Below are positions 21,205-34,310 of a stretch of DNA of 64,000 nucleotides, one piece after another. A model generated the notes under the pieces. It made no database searches and had not been told where the DNA came from. It saw only the letters and a program-made list of their open reading frames with translations. Numbering within the stretch: the first letter of the stretch is position 1; every line of letters begins with the position of its first letter. Position numbers and translations under genes: made by a program. The DNA comes from Coptis chinensis (Eukaryota; Streptophyta; Magnoliopsida; Ranunculales; Ranunculaceae). The stretch is taken from assembly GCA_015680905.1 (NCBI GenBank), contig CM027380.1, positions 49,202,001 to 49,266,000 on the forward strand. The letters are read 5' to 3'.

Positions 21205-23762
21205 TGTCACGCCCCGAGACCTATCATGCATCCCGAGGACGAAGAGTGAATCTCGAGGCTGACACCATCCCAATTCTAACGAAATTTTGGCAGAGTTTCC
21301 TTTGTTTAATCGACGTTTCGTATACTCAAAACCTGTCATAAAACCTGGATATCGCATAATAAGTCCATCCAACACCCATATATATACAATCTTAACTTTC
21401 TAAACCACAGTGGTGTATCTACCTACATTTCCACAAAATGCTTAAGAGCAACTATTTCCAATACATCGAGTAAATACATCCAAAACGAGCTAGCTCTCCA
21501 TATATATAACAAAAGAATGAATTAGACTATCTCTATACAACCCAAAATATGAACTTGACTCTGTCCCTTGTCAAGCATGGGGGAACCCACCCAAATCCCC
21601 ATAACCATCATCCTCGGTAGTAGGGAAAGTCTCCTCCGCAATGGGCTCGGCTGAAATGTTAATATAGGATGAGCAAAACAACCATGCCCAGTAGAAACGC
21701 ACATAACCAATAAATAGTCTACTTATAGAAAACATTTAAAACATGCAGGTTTCCATAATAATATCCAAATATCGTGACTATATAATACATCACTAACTAG
21801 TAGAAATCATTTCGACATGCTTCGTTAATATTCAAAATATAGTTTTTCACAATCATCATACAACTATTGTGGCCGCTGCATCCTATTAGAATGGTGAGGG
21901 TACGACTGGTACTCTGCCTGATCATGCAGGGCATATCTCGGTTCAAGACTTTCCAGGTGTGAACCATGCACCGTTGTTTTCCCGATTTTACCCGGCGGGA
22001 AGCTGAAATCTTTGTTGTTGTGTGTTAAATACACAAAATCCCCAAAGCTTTTAGGGCTCGGTGGGCCTGGATGACCTACCCCCCCATCTGGTGGCTGTCA
22101 CCTAACTCACGGTGGTCAACCGTTCGACGACTGTAGACTACTCAGGATCCTGACACACATCCTGGAGTGGACTAAACTCTCACTCCTCGCGTCTAAACCT
22201 CATCGAGGTAACATGTAACCTCACACAAGCATGTAACCTCATCGAGGTAACATGCTTGTACTTTTATAGATAACCATATACTTAGTTTATATCAAGAAAA
22301 ACTACAATGCAAAACATGAATATCATATATATACATGCATGGTTGATACGCAAACTATCTATTACCAATTTAAACAAATCAAATCATGTATGAAAATAAG
22401 CATGCTATATATATTGGTATGTAGGTTCCTACCTTAGCAAGCTCCGTTCTCCTCAAGCCCACTTAACCGAATCGAGCCCGCTTTACCAAATCCACTCTTA
22501 TTTGACTCCTATAACATCATATACACGTAGGTTATTATAATTTATCGAACGAACGAGAACTTCTTATCTAACGTAAGTCGAGAAGAAATCTCGACGCTAC
22601 GAATTTGGTTTCAGGTATCTTTTCCTATAACTACGGTCAACCGCGCTACAAGCCATTTCTGGCACTGATACTCTGACAGGGTTCGGTAGTCCGTTTATAG
22701 CCACTGTAGGACCTTATGCCCACACCACTCCTATCCATTCCGAATTCCAACTACGACGAATTCTACATCTCCCAATTCACATTAATTCTATTAATAAAAT
22801 CGGTGGGTGTTCCTTATCCCTCGATCATTACTCAATCAAATCTTAAACAATTATAAACCGACATGAATTGCTCGAAATTAGAGTGAATAACCAAAAATTC
22901 TTACCAAGTCAGCAAAAATCGCTCCTTTAGCTTTCTTCTCCACCAATTCGCTGCGCCATATCCCTCCAATGAGCTACTGCCGACATGAAAACCACGCCAT
23001 TTCAATTATTTTTCCTCAATACAACCCACTCCATCGAAATCAAGTTTAAACTATCGATTTGAGAAGAATTTAACTCACCTGTTGCTGCGATTTCACTTCG
23101 GTACGCTGGAAATTCGAACTCCCACACTAGAGTTTAGTGTTATTAAGGATGGGGAGGTGCGAATTGAGGTTTTAATCACTGAATTTTGGGTGAATTTGGG
23201 ATTTCTCTCTCCTAGGTTTTGAAATTGGCGAATTGGGGGAAAATTTTGGGTGCGATTTGGTTCTGTGAGATTTTTGTTTTGTGCGATTTCTAATTTCTTT
23301 GCTAAATGACCGTCTTACCCCTTACCTTGTAATTTAGCCTCCAACAAGGTTTTGAATCCCCCGCTCTCGCGTGCAACGCCCAAGTTTGCGCATGCGATAC
23401 CGAAATTACGACGCTGTCGTCGAATGACTTGTCCAGTTTTAAAGTTTCCGGTTTTGGTGACGGACTCTCTTATTGACTATGCAAGTATTTAATTATCATT
23501 ACGCAATTTACCGGTATCGAATTATTTTATCACGTATTATTTATCTTCTTTTCGATTTTCGAATATTCTAAGTAGCCAGTTATATGAAACCTTAGAATTT
23601 TTCGAGAGGTTTTCCTGAACTAACTTGGTTTTCTTGGTCGGTGTTAAATAAATTTACGTTACATCAGGCTAACCGTCTATCCAACTGGCCAAGTACGTAA
23701 TCGCCCCTAAGGTTTAAGTGTCTTTTACTAATTTACCCTTAATAATAATTCAGGACTTTACA
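21205..23762 (+). mobile_element. Solo LTR (Gypsy, probably Tekay/Del-like), 2.56 kb
   Basis: It begins TGTCACGCCCCGAGACC and ends TTCAGGACTTTACA, flanked by the 5-bp duplication TTAAA (21200-21204 and 23763-23767). TGTCACGCCCC-type starts and LTRs of 2-4 kb are usual for Tekay/Del chromoviruses of plants. No internal region or partner LTR is present. It sits in what looks like the pyrimidine-rich 5' leader of the F-box pseudogene, 29 bp from that gene's former ATG. Perfect TSD; moderate age. Confidence 0.85.
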
Positions 23763-23791
23763 TTAAAGGAATATAAACTGTTCATCTAAAA

Positions 23792-24449
23792 ATGCAGGAA
23801 ATCCCATACTACGTGGTATCATAAACTCTCTCGTGATTGCTAGCCAAAGACACATTCAAATTCAAATGTGTGTCAAAATAGTGGCTTGGATTACTAACGG
23901 ATCCCCGTTTTTTGAAGTTGCACCTCTGGCGTTCTATCTAAGCCAGCCGCTCTAGCCTTCTAGCATTTCAATGCATCAGTAACCAGACCCAAAATTACTG
24001 TGTGGAAATAGAAGTAGCAAATCGAAGTAAGGTGACAAAGATTCATCTCCCTGTTGGCCATTTGGATACCTTTATTAATATCTGTAATATCTGTAATGAT
24101 TTAATATGTTTTGAAAAACTTGATTCGAGCATTTTTATTTTTAATCCTCTTACCAAAGAACATATTACAATTGGAAGTCCACCTAGTCCACCTGCTTATG
24201 GTTATGGTATGACATGCATATGGGTTTGGTTGTGATGGTGATAAGGTGGTTGTAGTATTTTCCCGTTACGTCGAAGTCCCCCCTCCTTCACTTGCCATTG
24301 TCTCACTCTACACTCTAGGAGGCGCAGCAGACTGGACTACTTTCCAAAAATTTCCATACAACCTTTTTACAGCCAAAGACTATACGATATTTGCCAATGG
24401 ATCCCTTCATTGGTCTTTAATCGATAGATATAAGGATGGAGGACACTAA
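23792..24449 (+). pseudogene. F-box protein pseudogene
   Basis: From an ATG at 23792 the frame reads MQEIPYYVVS, then across a stop TLS, another stop LLAKDTFKFKCVSK, a third stop, and WLGLLTDPRFLKLHLWRSI. This is a clear F-box (SKP1-binding) domain with three in-frame stops. The associated region follows at 24002-24235 (INICNICNDLICFEKL, SIFIFNPLTKEHITIG). A frameshift near 24230 leads to the next block (VVVVFSRYVEVPPP, SLYTLGGAADWTTFQKF, TIFANGSLHWSL). It ends at 24449; the C-terminal part of the family's usual ~380 aa is missing. A solo LTR occupies its 5' leader. It cannot encode a working protein. Confidence 0.85.
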
Positions 24450-24950
24450 CTAATAAGTTTACAAACCAAAATACACCGCCAACAAGCCATATTTTTATCT
24501 TACTCTATATTTTCACTCTCGGCTGTATGATGTGACTCATATAAAATATTCACTGGACAGTCCAATTGAACATTTCATGTGACAAAGAACATAGTCATAA
24601 AACTAGCCCTATAAAGCCCTTGTCACTCTATCACAAATTTCCAATACTTGTGCTAGTGTGCTACTCTGCTCTTTCTCCATTATCTATTTGTATCAGTGTT
24701 CATGATTTCGAACAAAATCTTGGAATTTCGCAAGATATTTTGGTTTTTGAAAAAAAAATAGTGTCGAAGTATCAATATAGGGTCGAAAAGTGTTAATTTT
24801 GAAATCTGGACAGAATATACGGAATTCTGGGTGGATTATGGTTTTTCAACAATTTGGAAATCCAAAAAATTTGAGATCTCAAACTATGATTTGAATTCCT
24901 TCTTTCTTCTGTCCTCTCAAGGTATTTTATGTTCTTTGTGTTATTGAATC

Positions 24951-25313
24951 CAAGGCCAAATATTTCGATGTCAGGCGATATATCTGAACCCTAAAAAATC
25001 GGAATATATATATCGGATATATCGGTAGATATATATTTTTTTGTTGACCGGTCAAAATTTTGTTTTGTATCTCGATATATAAAAAAATATCATAAATATC
25101 GTCGATTATATCGGAAATATCGTTAATATATTAATAAAAAGGTCAAAGATTGGTTAAAGTCAACAAAGTTAACGATCTATATCGGATATATCAGAAAATC
25201 AATATGTCAATATATCCATCCGATGTATAGCAATATATCCATATCGGGTACTACCTAAAAAACTGATATATATCGGTGATATTTCGGAAATATCGGCAAT
25301 ATTTTGGTCCTTG
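24951..25313. mobile_element. hAT-type MITE with ATATCGG codeword interior
   Basis: A perfect 8-bp target duplication ATTGAATC flanks it (24943-24950 and 25314-25321). The ends are inverted repeats: CAAGGCCAAATATTTCGAT on the left, ATCGGCAATATTTTGGTCCTTG on the right in complement. The interior is iterated ATATATCGG / GATATATC. The 8-bp TSD and short TIRs fit hAT. No coding capacity. Confidence 0.85.
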
Positions 25314-25448
25314 ATTGAATCTTCATTGTAATTCAAGCTTTTTACTTGATAATTTTGTTAGAGTTCTTTTAGTCCGATTCAACTTATTATACTGATTGAT
25401 TTTTTTTTGATGGTTGGGATGTGAGATTATCATAGACACCTAAATCAT

Positions 25449-26053
25449 TCATTCATTACTTGATAACTGGTTTAAAAACCTATTACAGACCTCCTGCTCA
25501 ATTAGTAATCTTTTACTTCTAGCCCACTTGGCCAAAGTATGAGCTGACATTATACAAACTCTGGGAGTAAACCTGAATAATATAGAATTGAAATTACTTA
25601 AAATACTGGAAATATAAAGTAATGGTGGTCTGTAAGTCCATGAAGTTGCTGCCTTAATGTTTCTACACGCTTGTATCACCATTTTGGCATCTCCTTCCAA
25701 AATGACCTCTTTCCATTACTTCTGAAGTGCGAAATCCACTGCCAATTCTGCTGCAAGGGCTTCTGCTTCACCAAACGTGTTGGTTTTGACTCTACCAACT
25801 TTTCCACCAAGAAATTCTCCTTCATTGTTCTTGCCAACAACAGCTATGTTTGCATGAGCACAATCACTATGAAAACTTGAATAGAAGTTAATTTTGCACC
25901 ATCCAGGTGGTGGCCTTTTCCATCTTTGATCTGAAGAAAGAGAGACAAACCTTCCAATATCATAATCAACACTTTCGGTTGTAGTTTCAGAGAAGGCCAG
26001 TATCCAATACTGACAAGTTTTGTAAGTGATAGTAAACACCTTGATATTGCCAA
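25449..26053 (-). pseudogene. RNase H-like (RVT_3) domain remnant, LINE or LINE-derived gene
   Basis: The minus strand reads KRPPPGWCKINFYSSFHSD, HANIAVVGKNNEGEFLGGKV, FGEAEALAAELAVDFALQK, one in-frame stop, WKEVILEGDAKMVIQACRN, and finally CIMSAHTLAKWARSK with an end at 25449. This is the plant RNase H-like domain found at the C-terminus of LINE polyproteins and in many stand-alone plant genes. The usual NFD catalytic Asp is Tyr here, while the Glu of AEALA and the Asp of EGD are kept. With the stop and the lost Asp it is probably inactive. No reverse transcriptase is found upstream, so it is a fragment. Confidence 0.75.
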
Positions 26054-26099
26054 AACAATGATGAGAAGAAAAGGAAAACAGTAGATTATGAAGATAAGA

Positions 26100-27322
26100 A
26101 ACTTTCTAAATCATGTGATAAAGAGGAGAGTAGTCGTGTTCGTACCACTCTAGTCGTACCTTAGTTGAATGCAAGTTTAGATTAGAATTGTGCTTTTACT
26201 AGTGAGAGTAAGATGATGTGAAAACAGTAGATAAACAGTGGATTTAAAGTATAAGAGAAGATATAGAGAAGGTTTATTCTGCCACGTGATTCGATTAACT
26301 ATTAGTTAGTTATCGAATCGTTTGTTTGATCCCTAGTGAACACCAAGTCCTCTCGGATTGAGGTTTCACTAGTATGAGAGTTTAGTTCCACCACAAATCT
26401 CTTTGGTGGTGGTTCTAAACTCTAGTTCTACGTTATGAGCTCTATCTCTAGACACTCGCAACGAAGAACTTGAAGTTCTTTGCAAAACAATAAAGAAATT
26501 AAATGCTAATTAACCATCCTCACGTGGCTTCATAAACCCTCTCTAATGGAGGTTTAACCTTGTGTCATTAGATTGGAATTAACTAAGACAATAATATATG
26601 ACATAATATAAAAGAACAAGAATTGAAATAAATAAAGGCTTTTTATTAAATGGTTTAATGGTGGCTACAAACTAAAATTATTCTAACCTAAAGAAAGTAA
26701 ACCTAATTTAAAACTAAACTAATAATGGAGAGGTTAAGAGAGATGAGTGTTTAGCCTTAACCCTCTTTATATAGGAGAGGGTTACGGTTACCTTTTCGTG
26801 TATGATCCAAAAAGGGGAGCTTTGGGCCTCTAAAGTGAGCCAAAAGTTCATTAGGTTAAGTCTAAAGAGGCTACAACTGCTGGAAGTTACTTCTGTGCCA
26901 TTTTCATCCACGTTTACAATTCTGATTGGGGCAAGACTGGGTCCATTGGAAAGCTAGTTCTGAGCCGGTCGTTTTGACATAAAGTAGACTCACTTTTGAG
27001 GCCCGAGTCCAAAGATACAGCCTATTGAAGTTATATTGGCTTTTCTATTATTTTTCTATCCGAATTGACTTTGACTTGCTAGCTTTGATTGGGCTTGAAA
27101 AAGACTTTTTTTTCATGATTCTTGGGCTTTAAACATAGAACTTCCTTGGTAATCATCTTGACTCATTTTCCATGCAAAAGCGGTGCTTTTAGTCACCTTA
27201 ATCAACTTCAAGTCTTGAAATGCACAAAAACACGTAAACAGTAATAACTTTTATTTATTATAAACATAATTGGCCTAAGTAGAATACTATAAGGGGTTTA
27301 AAATACACTTTTAGGTGCTTAT
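26100..27322 (-). mobile_element. Gypsy LTR fragment, minus orientation
   Basis: Read on the minus strand it starts TCATAAGCACCTAAAAGTG at 27322, resembling the TGATAAGC-type start, and contains an LTR promoter-like CTATATAAAGAGGG near 26775. The first ~450 bp match the minus strand of 59740-60188. The outer end near 26100 is not well defined. Ty3/Gypsy, old and broken. Confidence 0.55.
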
Positions 27323-28099
27323 GACACCACTCCTAAACAATATTTTGCTTGTCCTCAAGCAAATATGAGAAATAAAAACATATAAGTGGCAAAAAATGTG
27401 GTCATAAATAATCTCGTTTCGCAGAGTGCGATTGTATTAACCATATGCAATAAGGCCTTAAACCACTAGGAATTCCCTAGTGGACGAGTTATAGCCTCGT
27501 GAGAGTTTTCTAGAGAAGATACTCACAAACTTCATTTATATTACAACGACTAAAAGATAAAAATAAAATTTCTTAATTAATCTCAGATATCTATACATCT
27601 CAATAACAATATAATAAGAATAATACTTTTGAAACCTAAGCTAATGCACACATAATAATCAAATTATCTAAGGATACACATGCATGCTATGAACTATGTT
27701 ATGAAATGCAATGGTAGGTCCGTTTCTGAAACTTTTGGAATAACATCCTTAAGTAGGTCTTCACAATTTGTCAAGAAAAAAATACTCTGATTTTTTCACT
27801 CAAGTTAGCTCACTCCAGTGTGTAGTGGGTACACATTTCCTCACAATCTCCATGACGTCCAAAGTAGCCGAGGTCGATCAATCACATCTACCACTTACTA
27901 TCACACCAAATTAATCCTAATTGATCTATAAGTCTTTATTAGGTGGTACAGGGCTGAGGGAATGGTTTAAGAAGAAACGGAATGGATATTCAAATAAACA
28001 AGTCTGAGATAATAGGGTCTTCAATTACATGTAACTAGAGAAAACCTTCTTCTTACTTTGCTTCTATACTTAGTTTCCATCCTTAGCCTTTTTATTTTG
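27323..28099 (-). mobile_element. Gypsy 3' internal region, minus orientation
   Basis: On the minus strand this contains GAGGACAAGCAAAATATTG just before the LTR start, a typical polypurine-side leader of long-LTR plant Gypsy elements. It is the inverted relative of 49420-50477 and 57532-58658 (shared CTAGGGAATTCCTAGTGG). It meets a plus-oriented LTR end at about 28100. Confidence 0.6.
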
Positions 28100-30020
28100 G
28101 CTAAGGAAGACTAGAAAGACTAGAAAGACTAAAAAGACTAGAAAATGATTTTTCAACCATCAAACCATTCCTCCAAACAAAGGATTTAAGATGAACAACA
28201 CAACCCTCAACACCACTATTTACACATATTCAAATGGCGCCGCCGTCATGGATCCAAATGGAAAGAGGAAGATAGAGAAAAAAAATCACTCTTTGAACTA
28301 TTCTTCTCAATCTTATTTTAAAATTTTTCAAGTTTTTTTTTCTTTTATTTCGTTACTGATGTTTCTTTTCGCGTATTTCTAGTATACTTCTGAGCAAACG
28401 GAGCCCGAGAATAGCACGAGAAGATTCACCGGAGACTGCTAGAGAAAAACGAGCTCAAATAGAGAAAATTCACCCGCGCCGTGCCTGTCCCCCACGCACC
28501 CGCGCACGACACGAGTCTGCACCTGTCAAACACGCACCTGCGTAAGACATGCGCTTGCACATCATTCACCCGCGCCCGCGTGTGACACGCATCCTCACTT
28601 CATGCACCCGCGCCGCACCTCAATTTCTTCCAACGAAGATTTTGTTGGCTCAGAATCTTCATGTGTAAGTCACCTGTAATTCCCCCTAGTCTTTTTAATT
28701 CAACTGTGAGTAGATAAAAAGTAGTTAGATTTGCAAAGTTTTGAGTTTTCAAAACAAAAAATTCAATTAAAAAAATTAAAAATTTTATTAATTAAAATGA
28801 ATTAGTAACCCATCAGTAAAGTTAAACATTAAAATTAGTTTAGTAGCATGTTTAGGCTTTATTTTCTATTACTTGTTGTTTATGCATGATTAGATTAAGA
28901 TAATATCATATAGTTAAGTCAAAATACAAAAAAATTAATTAGGATAAATACAAAATAGTGTAAGTTTGAAAGTTTAGTTTTTTGGTTTAAGTTTACTTAC
29001 CAAGAGTTGGGGATTCAACCAACTTGGACTGGTTGGATGTGCGAGGCGAGTAGTGTAACATCACTCTCGCAACCCAACTTGGGGGTTGAAGTTCCAATAT
29101 TTGACGAACACTTTCCAAGCTTTTACATATTTTGTTTAATTAATTATTAGTGAATAGTTAATTATCTAAACGTAGTTAATTTTCGTGTTTACTGCTTTCA
29201 TAGTTTTAAGCCCACGAAGACAACTTTGTTTTAGGCCTACAAAGGTAACCAATTATATCTTATTGGCTTTGCCACATTTTGACCCGACTTGATGGTCTTA
29301 GATAGATTAAACTTGTAACCATAAGGAAAAGCTCGAATGGTGGGTTGACACGCAAGACACCAAACACTTTGTCAACCCTACCACGTCACCTTCACCCTAA
29401 GGGTCGTGTACGCACACATTGGGCAATAATTTCTAAACCTCCTTGCTACAAAGTGTAAGAGGATACTTGTGTGTGCGCTACTAAGCATGCTTAGATGATT
29501 GTGTGATTTACATTTCAGTCTCGTCTTTACATTAACGCTAAGGCTAAACCCAAGCCCTAAAAGAACAAAAAGTAGGATTAAGCCCCACTTTAGAATGGAC
29601 GTTGTGTGAACAATTTGTCACATAGACGAAACTAAAAAGATAAAATCAATCAAGCAGAGCCAATCTAGTCAAGTCCATCAGGACAAACATCTAGCACAAA
29701 CAAAGAGAGTAGTGAACTACCAGATTCTAGTGGGCCAACCACCTTCCTCACTCCCCTCCCTCAGAAATACCGTGGGTGAGATTCTTGGTGGCACACCATC
29801 TGGTAAAGTAGCAATCTTCCCTCTTGATGTGTGTAGAGCCAAAATCCTAGATTTGCGCCCACTGTTCGATTTGAATAGGGCATAGTATCTAATCTACAGA
29901 CATTGTATACAAACTTTTCAAAAACTTCAAGCTCACAAATGAATTTCTACAGATTGTGCATCATTCTTGTTTGAGCATTCATAGCTTATCAATGTGTAGA
30001 ATAACCATCATGGAATTATA

Positions 30021-31456
30021 ATGCAAACCCAGAACCATGTTCTTGTACGTTGTGGTAGTATGTATCATTGGGCGTCTCAATGCACATCATATACCGAGTT
30101 CGAGCCTCTTATGAAATATTCTTACGATTACGAACCTCAATTTTCAAATTTCCCTAGTACCCAATACATGCAAAAGTTTTCTAATCATGCAAACAATTCA
30201 TGCAGTTCTATCACAGATAGTCAACCACCATTCATATATCCACCTGGTCAGTCAGAGTATGGCTTCACCCAAGGTCCATTACCATTCATATCACCATCCA
30301 TTTCAAATTTATATTCCACTCCACCATTTATCACATACCAACTTTACCAAGCAATGGCCGAGCAAATAATTCAAATACAACAAATAGCAAAGACCTTCTA
30401 TTCTCTCAAAATATTTCAATCGATACCACATCTGAGACTAATATTCTTCCCACCAGTCCAGAACCCAACCAACAAGAGAAACAAGGTGTTACTATAATAG
30501 AGCCAATTGCTAAAGCTCATCATGATATTTATGATCAATTAAAACCACATCACCATCCACCTGACTATCGTGTGAATTCCAGATTCTATGATAATGACTA
30601 TATACATGAGAACATTTCGACAAAAGAAACTCTAGAACCTATGTTGGAAAGTAACTCGACAAACTTGGACGATGACATTGAGAAAATTTATGAAGTTTTA
30701 GATAAAGAGGACAAAGAAAATGAAGTGCCGGTAGAAGAAGATATAAATTCTATAGTGGAAAGTGGATCTAATTTTAGTTTGGTCATTAAAGACTTATCGA
30801 TGAAACAAATTTGTGACATCCTTAATATTGCCAATATAAACCACAAATTTGTGGAAACACCAAAACTAGATGAAGACTTCCCTGAGTCCTCGAGATCATA
30901 TGAAGAACCACCACCCGACCATTATTCCCCTGAGTTAACACCACTCGAAAGCCAACCTCCATTCATAAAAAATCCACCCAATTATGAGGACTGCACTACT
31001 AAACCTTTTCAAAGAAACCTCAAGCTCGCACTTAAGCCAATTGCCTTCGAAATCCTTTATAATTTTCTAAACCTTCCAAATAAAGAGACTTTGCCCAACA
31101 TACAAATTCTCGAGACTATCATTCCAGTTGAGAAAAGCCTCGCATTGATTGAAGTGCCAGAAAAAGAAAAAATAGAATCTAAGGTGGAATATGAGTTCTT
31201 GAGAGCATACGATGATCCCTTTATTCAAGTGGTTAAGAAACCTAGTTTGCCATATGTCGCATCATCTAAGCCTTATGAAGAACAACTACTACCACACTCA
31301 CACTCTTTTGGACAATTTAATGACGGGTTACTGCATAAATTCCATGATGAGTTACATAAGCTTTCTTTTATCATTCTGCATCTAACGCTCCCAATGCATC
31401 ATTTCATTTTGTTTGGGGGTAAATGCTTTCATATATTTTTCTATAGAAATCCCTAA
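30021..31456 (+). other. Retroelement coding remains (gag side, old Gypsy element)
   Basis: Two protein-like blocks (30021-30497 and 30572-31456) lie in the internal region of the old Gypsy element. The first has a zinc-knuckle-like stretch with Cys, His and Cys near its start; the second is acidic, Pro- and Glu-rich. Position after the primer-binding region fits the gag side or linker region. No enzymatic domain is recognised. Treated as a fossil. Confidence 0.4.
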
Positions 31457-33199
31457 CTGTTTAGACTATTAGTATATAGTTAATAGCATATCATCCATCT
31501 CATATGCATAGCCTTAAGGAATCTGACTTAAAACAACCCCACATATAGTCTTGCATATCTGACTATAAAAGATTCATGTTATGTTTTCTCGATGCATTCC
31601 ATGAGAGTGCATCACAAAGGTAAACGAACCACTCCACTTGGAGTGTGTGGTTGTAAGTGCCGAAGTCCTGAGTCCACGTATACTTGCATATTCCTTGTTA
31701 TCACTTTTACTCGTAGTTTGAGTAGTGTACCCCTATGGAGCAAGTATACAATTTTCTTTTTCTTTATTTTACATTTTTTTTTAGAAAAACTTTTCTATTC
31801 CTGTCTTTATTTTCATTTCCTTGTTTTCTATTTTTAAATAAGCATTTTTCTTTCAATCTTCACTTTTGATGTTTGAGTAGTCTTTCCTTATAAAGAAGAG
31901 ATGTGAAACAAAGCAGAGGTGAGATGGTGATTGAATGGAGGTGTCTTATGGTTGTTTTTCATGGTGGTATTATATAGGCATGCCAAACCATGGGATGGTT
32001 GGCAATTGTAGCCATTTTAATTTATTTTTTTCCCTTTTGTGGGTGATTTCTAGTTGTTTCGAGTTTCGTCTTACAATCTAGTCGGAATGACTTTAACTAG
32101 GGCTAACTAGAGAGTATGAGAGGAGAGACTAGATTATCTAGAAATAGAGCTAGTCTTCCTCACTAGATTTGCCTACTTGCAAAACAAGAGGTGGAAGATC
32201 TAGGGAGGCCAAATCATGGGATGGTTCGCAATTTGAGTCACCTAAATTCAAAAATATTTTCCTTCTATTGGGTGGATCACTCTCCTCATAGTGATTTTTC
32301 TTAGTAGTTTTCTCTTTTTCTGTTATTGTTTTAAGTAATTTAGGAACAAAAACCCAAAAAAAAAAACCCTTCTCTCACCCTTTCATAAAAGTTCTTGTTT
32401 TTCCTATGCTTATAATAGATGATTCTCGATACAACAATAGTTATAGGATTTTCTAAAACACGGGCAATGGATTCCATATAGACCAACCCTTAGAAGTACG
32501 CAATCTCCATTCTTCTAAGGGTGGTTTGAGAATCAGTTATGTGTTACTAAGGGTCCGCCCATATCACCATAATATTCGTACAAGACATCTTACGTCTTGC
32601 ATAGTAAATTCTCCAACACACATAACTGAAGCCACAGTCTGACTGGATTGGGTTCAATAAAGAGCCCGCACGAAAGTTGCCTAAGATCACCTGTTATGAT
32701 TTGTTTTCAAACTTAGAATAGAAATCACATCTTTTGTACGAGTTATTTTTATAACATCTCTCCATAGTTTTTCAAAAACTTGAGGATATAAAAATTAAAA
32801 TCTTACGCCCCAGAGTAACCAAAATGATACTAAATAAATGTATGATTTTATCTTCTTGTAAAAGCCCTCTATATTGTTAGAGATACCTTTTGAGAAAAAC
32901 AAGATTCAAAAAAAAAAAAAAAAAACCCCAAATATTTCATGGTAGAATAATTACGTAGCTTACTATTTAGATAAACCATGTATTTTTTATTCTATATCTA
33001 GCAAAACATACTCCAAACTTATTTGGGGGTGGTATATTCTCATCACGAAGAACAGAGTATAGGTTACTGCCATTTTTGCTCATGTTCTTATGATAAGCTC
33101 TTTCATTTTCTTTATACTTTGAGGACAAAACATATTTCTATTTGGGGGTGGTATAGTAACATTCTGCAAAAATTAGGCATTTATTATATAGCAACATCT
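31457..33199 (+). other. Internal and 3' untranslated sequence of the old Gypsy element
   Basis: No gene. Contains TTTGGGGGTGGTATA twice (33023 and 33142), typical of polypurine-tract neighbourhoods in long-LTR Gypsy elements, and GAGGACAAAACAT just before the second. The CACTA insertion follows at 33200. Confidence 0.45.
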
Positions 33200-33224
33200 C
33201 ACTACACCAGAAAAGACGTTTACT

Positions 33225-33560
33225 AACGGTTATATCCGTTACTAATATTTTTACTAACGGTTATATCCGTTAGTTCTGGGGCGTCACTCTCAGTTAGGCC
33301 AACTTTTGTAACGGATATAACCGTTACTGATAATAATATTAGTAACGGATATATCCGTTACTAAAATTATTTGTAACAGATAGCCAACAACCCATGGTCC
33401 GATAAATTTGGCATTTGTAACGGATATAAGTGTTAGTCAAGTTGGCGCGTTTCAATTTCTAGCGGGAAAATAATTTGTTTGTCACGGATATAACCGTTAG
33501 TAATGTATGTGGTCACTTGTTTACTAACTATTGTTTGTAACGGATATATCCGTTAGTAAA
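33225..33560. repeat. CACTA left subterminal repeats
   Basis: About seven copies of an 18-20 bp palindrome, TAACGGATATATCCGTTA and close variants, in both phases. In En/Spm these regions bind the element's own DNA-binding protein. Confidence 0.85.
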
Positions 33561-34310
33561 TTGGAGCCACTAAAAAAAAAAATTCCTGGGTCAAATAATA
33601 TCAAATACAAATTTGGTCAAATAATATCCAATACAAATTTGGTCAAATAATGTCAGATGAGTAGAAACAGAAATATGTGACTGACTTCTCATATTTACAT
33701 GCAATGATATGATGAGTACAAAATTTTCACCAAGGCTGGGCAGAAAAAGGAGCTCCCAAAGCCTTCAAGAGTGGTAGACGTGAATGGACTAAGTCAGGAG
33801 ACTATGGAGAAGCAAATTGATTATTGGACCCTCTCCTTCGCCATCGACGCTTCTTCCGAATTCTACATAGATCTGAAAAGCTCAAAGTCATCTGAATTTC
33901 AGCTCACCCTTTAACATTATAACCTTCACTATTAAAATTATTATAAATACCAACCTCATTACTCTCCATTCTCTACTAGATCTAAGTAAACACAAAACAT
34001 TTAACAGAATGCAAACATAAAACAATTACCCATTCTCTTTGAGGAAATCTAGTATGGTCAATAGCAGTAGCTTCTTTGCACTAATTGAAGCTGCCCCTCC
34101 ATTTCTAACATTCCCAATATTACTGCCATTCATTCCTCCATTTCCAGCCATACTCATCATCATATACTTGTTACTCTCTCACATTTTCATAAAGATCTCT
34201 TACAATGACAAAGATCTCAGAACTCAATAAATCATTTCCCATATCTGTTTTCCCATATCTCTTGCAATGAGTTTCTCACGGAAACAAGACAAAAGTGCAT
34301 ACCCTAGAAG

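Noticed and set aside
30572-31456. 294-codon acidic frame as a host gene
   Set aside because: It lies in order after a primer-binding-like site inside a Gypsy element and has no host domain, so it is treated as retroelement sequence.
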